Shown here in pieces: positions 52,301-61,285 of a stretch of 64,000 bases of DNA; positions within the stretch are counted from its first letter, which is position 1; the number at the start of each line of letters is the position of its first letter. Source of the DNA: JAFGUF01 sp040883315. GTDB taxonomy: Bacteria > Bacillota > Clostridia > Christensenellales > UMGS416. Below the pieces are notes generated by a model that was not told where the DNA came from, searched no databases, and worked only from the letters and a program-made list of their open reading frames with translations. The translations under genes were made by a program, and so were the position numbers. The stretch spans positions 59,617-123,616 of the forward strand of contig JBFLKU010000026.1 of NCBI GenBank assembly GCA_040883315.1, given 5' to 3'.

Positions 52301-52813
52301 GCTGAGTGCAATGTCCTGCACTTTTTCGCCGCCTCTGCCCCCCAGAGTATCGCAAAGATTCAAAAAGTCCTTGTCCTTGCCTTCAAATTTTTCATCCAGC
52401 ACTTTGTTTATAGCTCGCATCTGGTAGTTGGCGGCGTCCTCGCCCAGCACTGTGAAGTTGGGGTCTACATCCGCACTATGGTAGTTCCTTTTCAGAAGTG
52501 AGATACAATATGCATGCACTGTAGATATGCTGCAGTCATTCAGGCTCTCCAGCTGTCTGCTCAGCCTCTTCACATCTCCACCTTTGTTTATCTCCTTCAG
52601 CAGGGCACTGCCCAGCCTGCTCCGCATCTCAGTGGCTGCAGCTTCTGTGAATGTAATCATCAAAATCCGCGATAGATCTACGCCCTCATTTACAATAATG
52701 TCAATAGCTCTTTGGGTGACAACTGCGGTTTTTCCCGAGCCGGCAGCCGCCGAAACCAAAAGATTGCCGCCTCTTGCTTTAATTGCCTGCTCCTGCTCAT
52801 TAGTCCACTTCAT
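49319..52813 (-). CDS. addA: ATP-dependent helicase/nuclease subunit A
   Basis: 1164 residues from ATG 52813, behind AAGGAGGTGACAGC and overlapping the end of addB by 14 bases; an ATG at 52831 would lie within the ribosome site. UvrD-type motifs: Walker A SAAAGSGKTAVVTQRA near residue 30, motif II FDYIFVDEYQDTN, and late motifs MSIHKSKGLEFPVV and MRVFYVALTRAKEKL. The C-terminal RecB-like nuclease shows GIIDMCFLEEGKWVIIDYKT, with catalytic Asp and Lys. With AddB it processes double-strand breaks for RecA loading. Confidence 0.95.
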   Translation of the reverse strand: MKWTNEQEQAIKARGGNLLVSAAAGSGKTAVVTQRAIDIIVNEGVDLSRILMITFTEAAATEMRSRLGSALLKEINKGGDVKRLSRQLESLNDCSISTVHAYCISLLKRNYHSADVDPNFTVLGEDAANYQMRAINKVLDEKFEGKDKDFLNLCDTLGGRGGEKVQDIALSLYEFARTQPDYIDLIHQWTYNFSLDENEILNSQWAVFLKEMFKDNFADMITLCSKAMEFCQMDGGPESYIDALKDDIRYFDEALKYLLADDFGAAKNLIQSHGFMTLPRKKKTDDDALVEAVKSFRDSTKALNKKMQDSILMLPTDEMAERHQKMYPALCALKDVIAEFDSEYKKIKKRRRQLDFSDLQHFALDALKSDAVADAEKQKFDYIFVDEYQDTNKLQECIIEKIVSNNNLLCVGDVKQSIYAFRQADPNLFLDRQARSQEEQGAKDRLINLNKNFRSAPAIIDSINLVFDTAMSSRLGQVEYDQSQRLYSGAKRLDKDDIGSCELIVLDEENIQSDNMDSSVEREAHVAAQKIKEIMGQHIWDSKQEKMRPMRYSDICILSKSFKPAVIKVRRVLEQMGIPVVPAESGEYFDEVEIGQTLDILTVIDNKRRDKEMISAMASPAFGFDMEELLEIRKSADKKQPFYMCVEAYAEKENGLGQKTKAFLQKISYYKDLSRYIGLKEFIWQLLDETGLYNAVGALPGGETRQGNMRVLLDRAETYSKIPGSSLHGFLGYITRLKSTNASIGTDAGSDENAVKFMSIHKSKGLEFPVVIIIKANSRPSDQDTKNVVMTYKDLGFAVKSYDAKTRIRKDTLSAEAVSRANLQSVYSEEMRVFYVALTRAKEKLVVIGSTQRGSSIQKSVDKWAMPFIPSQYFGHDATLMNYMGCAAVRNTACGTIRKMASIPPEAMAHIAGFHAAVIPAETIQIDRSKRAGAVAAAMKECRQIETSRKFLNVPKDDTGMIPAKTTATAIMQDANMENQIPYENLNKPEFIYADKVFSSAEKGTMTHKVLENIDFDCADIKGLAQDLESKGMLPEGGAEALHYDWIEKFLQSDVVKRAKNSKEIKREVPFVVKKKANEIYEKVQSDEYVLIQGIIDMCFLEEGKWVIIDYKTNKVTPKNTKEMILEEYKTQLNIYRQALEDITGKKVAAVGLYLLSESDVVWI

Positions 52814-55800
52814 TGCTGTCACCTCCTTCAAAGCCCTTTATGTATTCGTCCACCTTGTCGGCATTTGGTTTTTGGTTTTGGCTATATGTCTGTGCACCGA
52901 ACCTGCAGATATTCTGATATTCGCAGTATGCACATGCAGATGTTGTTTTGTCTGCAATAGGGTTCACTTCCATTTCGCCTTTGTCCATCTTGGTACACAG
53001 GTTTTTTGCCGTGTTCATGGCTGCCTTCATTGCGGCATCGAAATATGTGGGTGTTTTTATTGCCTCATTCTTCCACGGGGTTTTGTCATTTTTATATTTC
53101 AGATTTACAATCTGGGATTTCTCTCCTGCATCTATTGATGTATCCAAAGCGTTTAGTACATTTGAATTATCCACAAACAGCCCATTCATTCTCTCCACAT
53201 CGCTTTGGTCTTTTGCCTCGTCTGTGTAGTCATTCCTCAGTGGAAAATAGAAAACCCCAGCCATGTTATCTCCTGTGTTTTCTTGCAGTGCATTTGCATA
53301 TACAAAAAGCTGCAGGTCTTCGCCCGTCATCAGACCCGTTAAATCCACGCTTTTTCTGCCGGATTTATAGTCCACTGCTCTCAGCCATTTTTCACTGCCG
53401 GATGAGTATTCATCCACTCTGTCTATTTTGCCTCGCAGCAGCACTTTTTTGCCGTTTGGCAGATCTATTTTTATTGGTCCGAATTCCTTGCCGATATCAA
53501 ACGTCATCTCATGAGCTATGGGCAAAAAGCTGCTGTTTCTCAGCCCCTTTGCATACACCATCGAGCTTCTGAGTGCAGTGTCCATAAGCTGCTCTGATAA
53601 AAACTCGTTTTTTGCATCTATAGAAAACACCCCGTCTTCAAATACCGCCGCAATATGCTTTGCCTTTTTCTGCATCATAATGCCGATTTCATTATCACTT
53701 AGCTTTTGGATGTCCTTATCCATCAGTTCCCTGCCGAATTCCTCCATAACCTTGTGCAGATATGCTCCGCTGCTGACATGCTGTATCTGTGCCTGCGGAT
53801 TGTCCTCTGGCTGCAGCCCATAGGTTATCATATATGCAAATGGACACTTGGCATACTTCTCCAGCTGGCTGACACTTGCCACTAGGTCGCCGTCTATGCT
53901 CTGCATTATCTCGTGCTGTGTGCTACCGCCTGCCGCAAAGTTATACATTTTCTCTATGTTATCTGCGTATTTTTCGTCTTCCATCAGTGCAGACAGCCCT
54001 GCCTTCCACGTGCCGTCCTTGTATGGTCTGCTGTCGCCTATTGCTCCCAGTGCCTTGGCCGCCGCTGAAAATGCAGACGCAGGACATATCATGGGGTCGA
54101 TATGTGCAGCCTCTACTATCAAATCCGGTATCAGTGTCAGTATCTTCTCTACTATCAGCGCCTTTTCGCCGCCACCGCTGCAATCATAGCTGATGTGCAG
54201 CATATCCTTAGGTGATATTATGGCACTATATAGATTATAGTTGCTTTCGCTCTTTCTGAATTCTCCGCCTCTGCCCGCAGACACGCCGTTTTGTGCAAAT
54301 ACCTCCAGCTCATTGTCTGCAAATATTGTGCCCTCCGGCACAGAAATCGGCAGCAGTCCTTCATTGGCTCCCAAAATAAACGTGCATTTAATATCAGCAG
54401 TTTTAGATCTGCCCACATCTCCCACAGTCACTTTGTTTATGCCTGTTGGCAGCACGCCTATCTGAACATTTGAAAAGCACTCCTCCAATAAAGATATTAT
54501 GTCATCTAAGTCCAAAGAATCATCTGATGATATTGCATAAAGCTGCTCTAATATTTTTATTATCACGTTCCAGCTCTGCACGGTCTCCGCCGCCTCATCC
54601 AGCCTGCCCATTTCCTCCAGCCTGCTTCTCTCTCTATTGATAGATACCGGTATCTGTGCACTCTCCAGCAAAGCATATATCCCCTTTGCCCACTGTGCAG
54701 CACTTTTTTCGCTGGTATCAAATTCTTTAATTTGGCTTATTATTTCTTTTCTTCTCTCGTTCAGTATCTTCAGATTGTGTTTCTGTGCACCTCTTCTAAA
54801 GTCCCTAAAGAACATATCTCCCTGAATAGAGCATGCAATACAGTAGTCTTCAAATTCCTCGATATCTTTTTGTGAAAGCGGAGTGTAGAGAGTTTTTATC
54901 ATGTCCAAAAGATATTCGCGAAGATGCGTGCCTGCAAACTGCATAGCCGAGAGCAGCCACACTACAACAGGATGAGATGTCACTGTTCGCCTCTCATCCA
55001 GAAAATATGGTATCTCGTACTGTTTGAATATTCTTGATATATATGATGAGTATTTATCCATGCTGGAGCACAGCACGCTGATTTCGCTCCATTTATATTT
55101 TTGCTCAGCAGCCAGCTTCAGTATGCTGGCAGCAGCATATTCTACCTCTTCATTTTTTCCCAGTGCTTTGGTCACCTGTATATTTGTTTCGCCCTCGTAG
55201 TGCACATATGGATATGAATATAGATGCTTTTTCAGGTGAATTATGCCGCCGTCTTTTTCATCGCTGTCATCGTCTATATATTTATATTGTATCTGTGCTC
55301 CCACAGCATCTGCCATTTTTTCGATGCTAGCTATAGTGTCTGCTCCTGCCGCATATAGCTCACCAGATTTATTCTCATCCGCTGCTGCAGTCACCATCAC
55401 ATGCTCTGCATTTGGCAAAATGGAAAACATAAGCTGAATGTTTTTCGCAGGAATATAATCGAATGAATCGAAAAACACCGAGGTATCTTTGAAGAATTTC
55501 TTAAGCTCTGGTGACGCCTCATCTATTATTCCGCAAAGAATGTCTATGCTGTCATCCGAGTCCACTGATTTGATTTTTCTGTTTGCTTCATCGTAGTATT
55601 CTAGTATTTTTTTTATGTCTTCAGCTTTTTTATACACCGGAGATTCTTTGTCCGCATCGCCTGCGGCACCAATCAAATCGTCTCCTGTCACGTTAAACTT
55701 TTTAAGGTCTGATATAAAGTCGCTTACCGACGATGAAAAGCCGGGCATTGCCGCCGCTCTTTCAAATATCAAAAGCTCTGTGCTGTGTTTCCTGAGAATA

Positions 55801-56087
55801 GACTTTATAATCAGTGTTTTGCCTGTCTCATCCAGTATCTGTTCTTTTGGCTTTTTTACACTAGAAAAAATCCAATTCATCAGCCTTTTTATGCTCATAA
55901 CTTGGATTTCTATCATGCCTTTGGTGTCACTTTTGGCGTTCATCAGCCTTTTTTCCGCTTCCAGTGTGTATTGCTCCGGCACAAGTATTATTGTTTTTTT
56001 GCCCAGCTCTGCTCTCTGCCAGGCTCTGCTATAAAGGTAGTCGCTGTTTTTCGCGGTGCTTTGCCCGTATACTATCTCCACTTTCAT
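52800..56087 (-). CDS. addB: ATP-dependent helicase/nuclease subunit B
   Basis: 1095 residues. The C-terminal nuclease domain shows LLRGKIDRVDEY and LRAVDYKSGRKS. Four cysteines for the 4Fe-4S cluster are present: one in KYAKCPFAY and three in CAYCEYQNICRFG. The N-terminus reads VEIVYGQSTAKNSDYLYSRA where AddB proteins usually carry a Walker A box (GxxGxGKS); here it is degenerate. The helicase-like body has no active motor, as in other AddB proteins. It subunit-partners AddA, whose start overlaps its end. Confidence 0.94.
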   Translation of the reverse strand: MKVEIVYGQSTAKNSDYLYSRAWQRAELGKKTIILVPEQYTLEAEKRLMNAKSDTKGMIEIQVMSIKRLMNWIFSSVKKPKEQILDETGKTLIIKSILRKHSTELLIFERAAAMPGFSSSVSDFISDLKKFNVTGDDLIGAAGDADKESPVYKKAEDIKKILEYYDEANRKIKSVDSDDSIDILCGIIDEASPELKKFFKDTSVFFDSFDYIPAKNIQLMFSILPNAEHVMVTAAADENKSGELYAAGADTIASIEKMADAVGAQIQYKYIDDDSDEKDGGIIHLKKHLYSYPYVHYEGETNIQVTKALGKNEEVEYAAASILKLAAEQKYKWSEISVLCSSMDKYSSYISRIFKQYEIPYFLDERRTVTSHPVVVWLLSAMQFAGTHLREYLLDMIKTLYTPLSQKDIEEFEDYCIACSIQGDMFFRDFRRGAQKHNLKILNERRKEIISQIKEFDTSEKSAAQWAKGIYALLESAQIPVSINRERSRLEEMGRLDEAAETVQSWNVIIKILEQLYAISSDDSLDLDDIISLLEECFSNVQIGVLPTGINKVTVGDVGRSKTADIKCTFILGANEGLLPISVPEGTIFADNELEVFAQNGVSAGRGGEFRKSESNYNLYSAIISPKDMLHISYDCSGGGEKALIVEKILTLIPDLIVEAAHIDPMICPASAFSAAAKALGAIGDSRPYKDGTWKAGLSALMEDEKYADNIEKMYNFAAGGSTQHEIMQSIDGDLVASVSQLEKYAKCPFAYMITYGLQPEDNPQAQIQHVSSGAYLHKVMEEFGRELMDKDIQKLSDNEIGIMMQKKAKHIAAVFEDGVFSIDAKNEFLSEQLMDTALRSSMVYAKGLRNSSFLPIAHEMTFDIGKEFGPIKIDLPNGKKVLLRGKIDRVDEYSSGSEKWLRAVDYKSGRKSVDLTGLMTGEDLQLFVYANALQENTGDNMAGVFYFPLRNDYTDEAKDQSDVERMNGLFVDNSNVLNALDTSIDAGEKSQIVNLKYKNDKTPWKNEAIKTPTYFDAAMKAAMNTAKNLCTKMDKGEMEVNPIADKTTSACAYCEYQNICRFGAQTYSQNQKPNADKVDEYIKGFEGGDSNEVD

Positions 56088-56117
56088 CTGCCGCTTCCCC
56101 TTTATATTCTCTATATA

Positions 56118-56366
56118 TTATTTGCTTTTAAATTCTATCAAGGCCTTTGCCAGCTGGTCTGGGCACGATGTTTTGCTACTTCCGCATGTGATGCCATCCA
56201 GTCTTTTTATTGCTTCGTCTACCTCCATGCCATCCAGCAGTATTGCCAGTCCCTTCAAATTGCCGTCACAGCCATTTATAAATTTAACATTCCGTATTTT
56301 GTTTTCGTCGTCTATTGTGTAGTTCACTTCTCTTGCGCATGTTCCCGCCATTTTGTATCTTTCCAT
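56118..56366 (-). CDS. TSCPD domain protein, TIGR03905 type
   Basis: 82 residues. The domain ends in the name-giving motif GITCGSSKTSCPDQLAKAL with cysteines likely to bind metal; an N-terminal AGTCAREVNY and central FINGCDGNLKGLA carry more cysteines. Related domains occur at the ends of vitamin B12-dependent ribonucleotide reductases. Stand-alone members have no known role. It sits 30 bases upstream of addB in the same operon. Confidence 0.88.
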   Translation of the reverse strand: MERYKMAGTCAREVNYTIDDENKIRNVKFINGCDGNLKGLAILLDGMEVDEAIKRLDGITCGSSKTSCPDQLAKALIEFKSK

Positions 56367-56394
56367 TCGGTCTTTCCTTTGTATATTTTTTATT

Positions 56395-56934
56395 TTATAT
56401 TTGCTGCGTTATCTTCATTATGATATCCGCATAAATAGAATTTGCATTTTCTTCAAATGTTTTGCATAGCTTTTCAGCCTCATCTCTGGTGGCTGCCACC
56501 ACCCTCAAAATCAGGGCATCGTTGTTGTTGTCCTTCAGCTTCAGTATCACGGGGAATTCACTGGATGAGTCCTGAGAAAAATTAACGTAGATTTCCATCT
56601 TGCGTCTTATATTTGCTTTGTTTTTTTGCGCATCAGTGTCTATCTGCTCTCTTATAGAGAATGGTATCTCCTTTTTAAAGCTATCCAGCACAAATATGCC
56701 CTTGGAGCTTATTCTTCGCATGTCCTCTATGTCTTCTAGATATCCGTCTTCTACCATTGTTATCAGCTGGTTTTTTAAATCGAAATAATTTATCCAGTCT
56801 TTGTCCAGAAGATATTCCTCTATCATTTTGTCCGACAATGGCATGCCCATTTTATGATACAAAAATAGAATAATCAGTCTGTTCTCTTCCTGTCTATTTT
56901 TGTCATGAAGCTGCATAATTGTTCCTTTCGGCAT
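56395..56934 (-). CDS. DUF4364 family protein
   Basis: 179 residues from ATG 56934 (MPKGTIMQLHDKNRQEE) with TAGGAA upstream; an ATG at 56916 with AAAGGAAC is an equally good start. The N-terminal half is winged-helix-like (RLIILFLYHKMGMPLSDKMI, then YFDLKNQLITMVEDGYLEDI, RRISSKGIFVLDSFKKEIPF), as in DUF4364. The C-terminal half is strand-rich (MEIYVNFSQDSSSEFPVILK). It may be a small DNA-binding regulator. It lies 11 bases after the HPr-like gene. Confidence 0.84.
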   Translation of the reverse strand: MPKGTIMQLHDKNRQEENRLIILFLYHKMGMPLSDKMIEEYLLDKDWINYFDLKNQLITMVEDGYLEDIEDMRRISSKGIFVLDSFKKEIPFSIREQIDTDAQKNKANIRRKMEIYVNFSQDSSSEFPVILKLKDNNNDALILRVVAATRDEAEKLCKTFEENANSIYADIIMKITQQI

Positions 56935-56945
56935 GTCTGAAATTC

Positions 56946-57179
56946 CTATTCTTCCACTATAAATTTCTGTATTTTGTTCTCCAAATCTCCTGCATAAATA
57001 TCCACTGTCAATGTCCTTTTTAAATCCAGTGACAATATTCCCAGTATAGATTTGGCGTCCACCACATATCTGTCGCATCTGATATCCACATCGCCTTCAT
57101 TCAGTGAAGCGAGCGCCACAAATTCGTTTACCTGCTCTACATTTCTCAGCTTTATATATACGCTCTTAAATTCTCCCAT
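56946..57179 (-). CDS. HPr-like protein without the phosphorylatable histidine
   Basis: 77 residues from ATG 57179 behind TCAGGAGAA. The second half follows HPr closely (VVDAKSILGILSLDLKRTLT, VDIYAGD), including the Ser46-equivalent in KSILG. The loop that carries His15 in true HPr (TGxHARPA) is replaced by RNVEQVNEFVALAS, so it cannot act as a phosphocarrier in the PTS in the usual way. Crh of B. subtilis is a precedent for a His-less HPr with a regulatory Ser. It is the first gene of the addB-addA operon. Confidence 0.85.
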   Translation of the reverse strand: MGEFKSVYIKLRNVEQVNEFVALASLNEGDVDIRCDRYVVDAKSILGILSLDLKRTLTVDIYAGDLENKIQKFIVEE

Positions 57180-57227
57180 GGTTTTTCTCCTGACACATAT
57201 AATGTGCATCTACTATATGCATATATT

Positions 57228-57257
57228 ATTATAATGCATTAGTGCACATAAACACAA
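57228..57257 (-). promoter_or_regulatory. Promoter of the HPr-like/addBA operon
   Basis: Minus strand TTGTGT and TATAAT separated by 18 bases, about 50 bases before the first start codon. Confidence 0.6.
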
Positions 57258-57302
57258 CTCTTTTGGATATTTTTTAATATCTGTTCACAGCTTAAAAACA
57301 AT

Positions 57303-57366
57303 AAATACGAATAATTTTTAAAACTTCAAAAATATCGTTCGTTTTTTATATTTTTTGTGCTATAAT
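57303..57366 (+). promoter_or_regulatory. purL promoter region with two PurR-box-like sites
   Basis: AAATACGAATAAT (57303-57315) and, inverted, ATCGTTCGTTTTT (57334-57346) each match 11 of 13 positions of the Bacillus PurBox (AWWWCCGAACWWT). They face each other across 18 bases, close to the 16-17 usual in Bacillus. A TATAAT box at 57361-57366 follows; no clear -35 box is present. Confidence 0.45.
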
Positions 57367-57399
57367 ACTTCCGAATAAACTAGGAGGCATATTTTTTAA

Positions 57400-60300
57400 A
57401 TGAGTGTTACAAAACGCATTTATGTAGAAAAGAAGGACAATTTCGCAGTTGAAGCACACAATTTATCCCACGATTTAAAGGAGCATCTACACTTAGAAAG
57501 CCTTAATAACATAAGAGTAATCAATAGGTACGATGCACAGGGGCTGGATGATACACAGTTCAGTCTGGCTGTTTCCAAGGTGTTTTCCGAGCCTGCTGTT
57601 GACAATACATTTGAAGAAATAGATTTTGATAAAAGCAAAGCATTTGCTGTGGAGTATCTCCCCGGTCAGTTCGACCAAAGGGCAGACTCTGCTGTGCAAT
57701 GCATACAGCTGATAGCCGATGGTGTGCTTCCCCAGATACGCTGCGCTAAAGTATACGTGGTGGACGGCGATTTATCACCTGATGAAATTGGCAGAATAAA
57801 AGAATATATTATTAACCCAGTTGATTCACATGAGGTAACACTAGAAAAATATGATACTCTGGATATAGAGCTAGAAGTACCTGATGACATAGAAATATTA
57901 TCAGGCTTTTGCAAAATGACTGACTCTGAATGCGAACAGTTTAAGATGGATTTAGGTCTGGCTATGAGCATAGACGACGTAAAATTCGTGCGAGAGTATT
58001 TCCAAAGCATAGAAAGAGACCCATATATCACGGAAATACGAGTGATAGACACATATTGGTCCGATCACTGCCGCCACACTACATTTTCTACAATTATTGA
58101 AGATATCGAAATAGAAGACAGCGTATTTTTGCAGAACGCAAAAGAGAGCCTGAAAAAATATAGAGCCGCCAGGCAGGAAGTATACGCCGAGAGAATAGAG
58201 AGCAAAAAAGAGTGCCTGATGGATGTAGCGACAATGGGTGTAAAGCTTTTAAGCACAAAAGGACTGCTGCATGATTTGGATGTATCAGAGGAGATAAACG
58301 CATGCTCCATAAAAATAGATGTAGATATTGACGGCAAAAAAGAGCCTTGGCTTTTGATGTTCAAAAATGAAACTCATAACCACCCTACAGAGATAGAGCC
58401 ATTCGGCGGTGCAGCCACATGCCTTGGCGGCGCAATACGCGACCCCCTATCCGGCAGAAGCTATGTATATCAGGCTATGCGTGTGACAGGCAGTGCAGAC
58501 CCCCGAGGCGATGTGTCCGACCACCTGCCCGGCAAGCTGCCCCAGCGTTTGATAACAACAGGTGCTGCACATGGATATTCATCATATGGCAACCAAATAG
58601 GGCTGGCAACTGGACAAGTGGTGGAAATATACGATGACAGCTACGTGGCAAAGCGAATGGAAATAGGCGCTGTTATAGCGGCTGCTCCATCTGAAAACGT
58701 GGTTCGTGAACGCCCCGAAGCAGGCGACGTGGTTGTGCTTTTGGGCGGCGCTACAGGCAGAGACGGCTGTGGCGGAGCAACAGGCTCATCCAAGGCTCAT
58801 GATATAGAATCTATAGACACATGCGGTGCAGAAGTGCAAAAGGGAAACGCCCCAACTGAGCGAAAGCTGCAAAGACTTTTCAGAAACCCTGCTGCGTCCA
58901 AAATAATAAAAAGATGCAATGACTTTGGTGCAGGAGGCGTATGCGTGGCAATCGGCGAGCTGGCAGAGAGCCTGATGATAGATTTGGACAAAGTACCGAA
59001 AAAATATGATGGTCTGGACGGAACAGAGCTGGCAATCTCCGAATCTCAGGAGAGAATGGCAGTGGTATTGGATAAAGAAAACGTAGACAAATTCATAGAC
59101 CTTGCAAAGGAAGAAAATCTGGAAGCTGTTGTAGTCGCGGACATCACCAGCAACGGCAAGCTGATTATGACATGGCGCGGCAAAGAGTGCCTGAACATAG
59201 ACAGAAGCTTTCTGGACACCAACGGTGCACCGCAGTATACAAAAATAAAAATAGCTGCTCCTGATGAAAACCTCTCTCCATTTATAGAGCAAAACGTGGA
59301 TAATATAAAAGAAAAATGGATGGATTCAATTTCATCTTTGAATACATGCATACAAAGAGGACTATCAGAAAGATTCGACTCCACAATAGGTGCAGGCACT
59401 GTGACTATGCCATTTGGCGGGAAGTATCAGCTGACCCCTACTCAATCTATGGTAGCCAAAATACCAGTACTTGAAGGCGACACAAATACAGTGTCTATTA
59501 TGACATATGGGTTCAGCCCCGAAATATATAGATTTTCACCATACCACGGTGCAGTGTATGCTGTGCTGGAATCTTTGCTGAAGGTCTCCGCCACAGGGGG
59601 CGACATGGCAAAAGCACGCCTTACATTCCAAGAGTATTTTGAAAGACTTCGCAATGAGCCCAAAAGATGGGGCAAGCCATTGGCTGCACTGCTGGGTGCA
59701 TTCGATGTGCAGGAAGCACTGAAGATACCTGCAATCGGCGGCAAGGACAGCATGTCCGGCTCTTTTGTGGATATAGACGTAGTGCCCACTCTGGTGTCAT
59801 TTGCAGTTGCCACAGGAAAGGCAGAAAGCACAATAACGCCCGAATTTAAAGAAACAGATTCTACTATAGCATTGCTGGAGATGCCAATAGACAGCCAGAA
59901 CCTGCCGGACTATGAAAAATTCAAAAATATCTGCTCCTTCCTGAGCAAAAACATAGAGGAAAAGAAAATAATATCTGCCCACACAATATCTGCAGGCGGC
60001 ATTGCTACAGCAATCACAAAAATGGCAGTGGGCAACCAAATAGGTGCTGATATTGATATGGATTCAAAGGAGCTTTTCCAAAACAAATATCTATCTGTAC
60101 TCGTAGAGATGCCAAATGCGGTAGACGCCGCTGAGCTGATAAAGGACGTGGACGGAAAAATAATAGGCAGAACAACTGATGAGAATTTCATTCAGGCTGG
60201 TGATGTAAAGATATTGCTGAGCACTGCAACAAATGCTATAACCTCTGTACTAGAGGATGTGTTCCCTGTTAATGCCGACAAAGCGTATAAAGTGGCTGTA

Positions 60301-61149
60301 AATGAATCATATATATCAAAGTCAAATGCAAAAGCCAAGATATCTGCTGCAAAGCCAAAGGTATTGATTCCCGTATTCCCAGGCACCAACTGTGAATACG
60401 ACAGCAAGAGAGCGTTTGACAATGCAGGTGCAGAAGCCGAAATATTTATATTCAAAAATTATTCTCCATCTGTAATTCAAGAGAGTATTGAACAGATGGC
60501 AAAATTAATAGACAACAGTCAGATAGTCATGCTGCCGGGCGGGTTTTCATTGGGTGACGAGCCGGAAGGATCGGGCAAATACATAGCCAATGTTCTTTCC
60601 AACGGACAAATTGCAGAGAGCATAATGAATCTGCTGAAAAAGCGTGACGGACTGATGCTGGGCATATGCAACGGATTCCAAGCCCTGATAAAGGTAGGGC
60701 TTGTGCCATACGGCGACATCCGCCCAATGCGAGATGATTCCCCCACCCTCACATTCAATGATATCGGCAGACACCAGTCTAGAATCGTGCACACACGTGT
60801 AGCATCCAGTCTGTCCCCTTGGATGTCGCAGGTGCAGGTAGGAGATGTAATCAGCGTTGCCATATCCCACGGAGAGGGCAAATTCGTCTGCAGCAAGGAA
60901 GAAATGCAGGCTATGTCCAAAAACGGACAGATAGCCACACAGTACGTCAATTTAAGAGGCGATGCAACATATGATATCAATTTCAATCCTAACGGCTCCT
61001 ACAACGCCGTGGAAGGAATAACATCGCCGGACGGCAGAGTGCTGGGAAAAATGGGCCATAACGAAAGATACACAAAAAACACTTTCATCAATGTTCCCGG
61101 CAACTTCGACAGCAAGATTTTCAAATCAGGCGTTGAATATTTTAAGTAG
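57400..61149 (+). CDS. purL: Phosphoribosylformylglycinamidine synthase, single-chain
   Basis: 1249 residues behind TAGGAGGC. It converts FGAR, glutamine and ATP to FGAM in purine synthesis. An N-terminal PurS-like part is followed by the synthase halves (YWSDHCRHTTFSTIIEDI, FKNETHNHPTEIEPFGGAAT, VLLGGATGRDGCGGATGSS, IPAIGGKDSMSGSF). The C-terminal glutaminase has FPGTNCEYDSKRAF, the nucleophile Cys in LGICNGFQALIKV and the catalytic His in ISHGEGKF. This one-chain form occurs in a subset of Clostridia, in place of separate PurS, PurQ and PurL. No other pur gene is in the window. Confidence 0.96.
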   Translation: MSVTKRIYVEKKDNFAVEAHNLSHDLKEHLHLESLNNIRVINRYDAQGLDDTQFSLAVSKVFSEPAVDNTFEEIDFDKSKAFAVEYLPGQFDQRADSAVQCIQLIADGVLPQIRCAKVYVVDGDLSPDEIGRIKEYIINPVDSHEVTLEKYDTLDIELEVPDDIEILSGFCKMTDSECEQFKMDLGLAMSIDDVKFVREYFQSIERDPYITEIRVIDTYWSDHCRHTTFSTIIEDIEIEDSVFLQNAKESLKKYRAARQEVYAERIESKKECLMDVATMGVKLLSTKGLLHDLDVSEEINACSIKIDVDIDGKKEPWLLMFKNETHNHPTEIEPFGGAATCLGGAIRDPLSGRSYVYQAMRVTGSADPRGDVSDHLPGKLPQRLITTGAAHGYSSYGNQIGLATGQVVEIYDDSYVAKRMEIGAVIAAAPSENVVRERPEAGDVVVLLGGATGRDGCGGATGSSKAHDIESIDTCGAEVQKGNAPTERKLQRLFRNPAASKIIKRCNDFGAGGVCVAIGELAESLMIDLDKVPKKYDGLDGTELAISESQERMAVVLDKENVDKFIDLAKEENLEAVVVADITSNGKLIMTWRGKECLNIDRSFLDTNGAPQYTKIKIAAPDENLSPFIEQNVDNIKEKWMDSISSLNTCIQRGLSERFDSTIGAGTVTMPFGGKYQLTPTQSMVAKIPVLEGDTNTVSIMTYGFSPEIYRFSPYHGAVYAVLESLLKVSATGGDMAKARLTFQEYFERLRNEPKRWGKPLAALLGAFDVQEALKIPAIGGKDSMSGSFVDIDVVPTLVSFAVATGKAESTITPEFKETDSTIALLEMPIDSQNLPDYEKFKNICSFLSKNIEEKKIISAHTISAGGIATAITKMAVGNQIGADIDMDSKELFQNKYLSVLVEMPNAVDAAELIKDVDGKIIGRTTDENFIQAGDVKILLSTATNAITSVLEDVFPVNADKAYKVAVNESYISKSNAKAKISAAKPKVLIPVFPGTNCEYDSKRAFDNAGAEAEIFIFKNYSPSVIQESIEQMAKLIDNSQIVMLPGGFSLGDEPEGSGKYIANVLSNGQIAESIMNLLKKRDGLMLGICNGFQALIKVGLVPYGDIRPMRDDSPTLTFNDIGRHQSRIVHTRVASSLSPWMSQVQVGDVISVAISHGEGKFVCSKEEMQAMSKNGQIATQYVNLRGDATYDINFNPNGSYNAVEGITSPDGRVLGKMGHNERYTKNTFINVPGNFDSKIFKSGVEYFK

Positions 61150-61183
61150 CGTTGTGGACATAAATAAATATTAGATTTATAAT

Positions 61184-61213
61184 AGGACTGTTGATATTCA
61201 GCAGTCCTTTTTT
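61184..61213 (+). terminator. Terminator of purL
   Basis: AGGACTGTTGA, TAT loop, TCAGCAGTCCT (one G-T pair) and T6. Confidence 0.92.
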
Positions 61214-61285
61214 GTTATGCAAACAAAAATGCTGCTTGTAGAAAAATTATATAATTACATTTAAAGAAGAAAAGAGGAAAAAACC

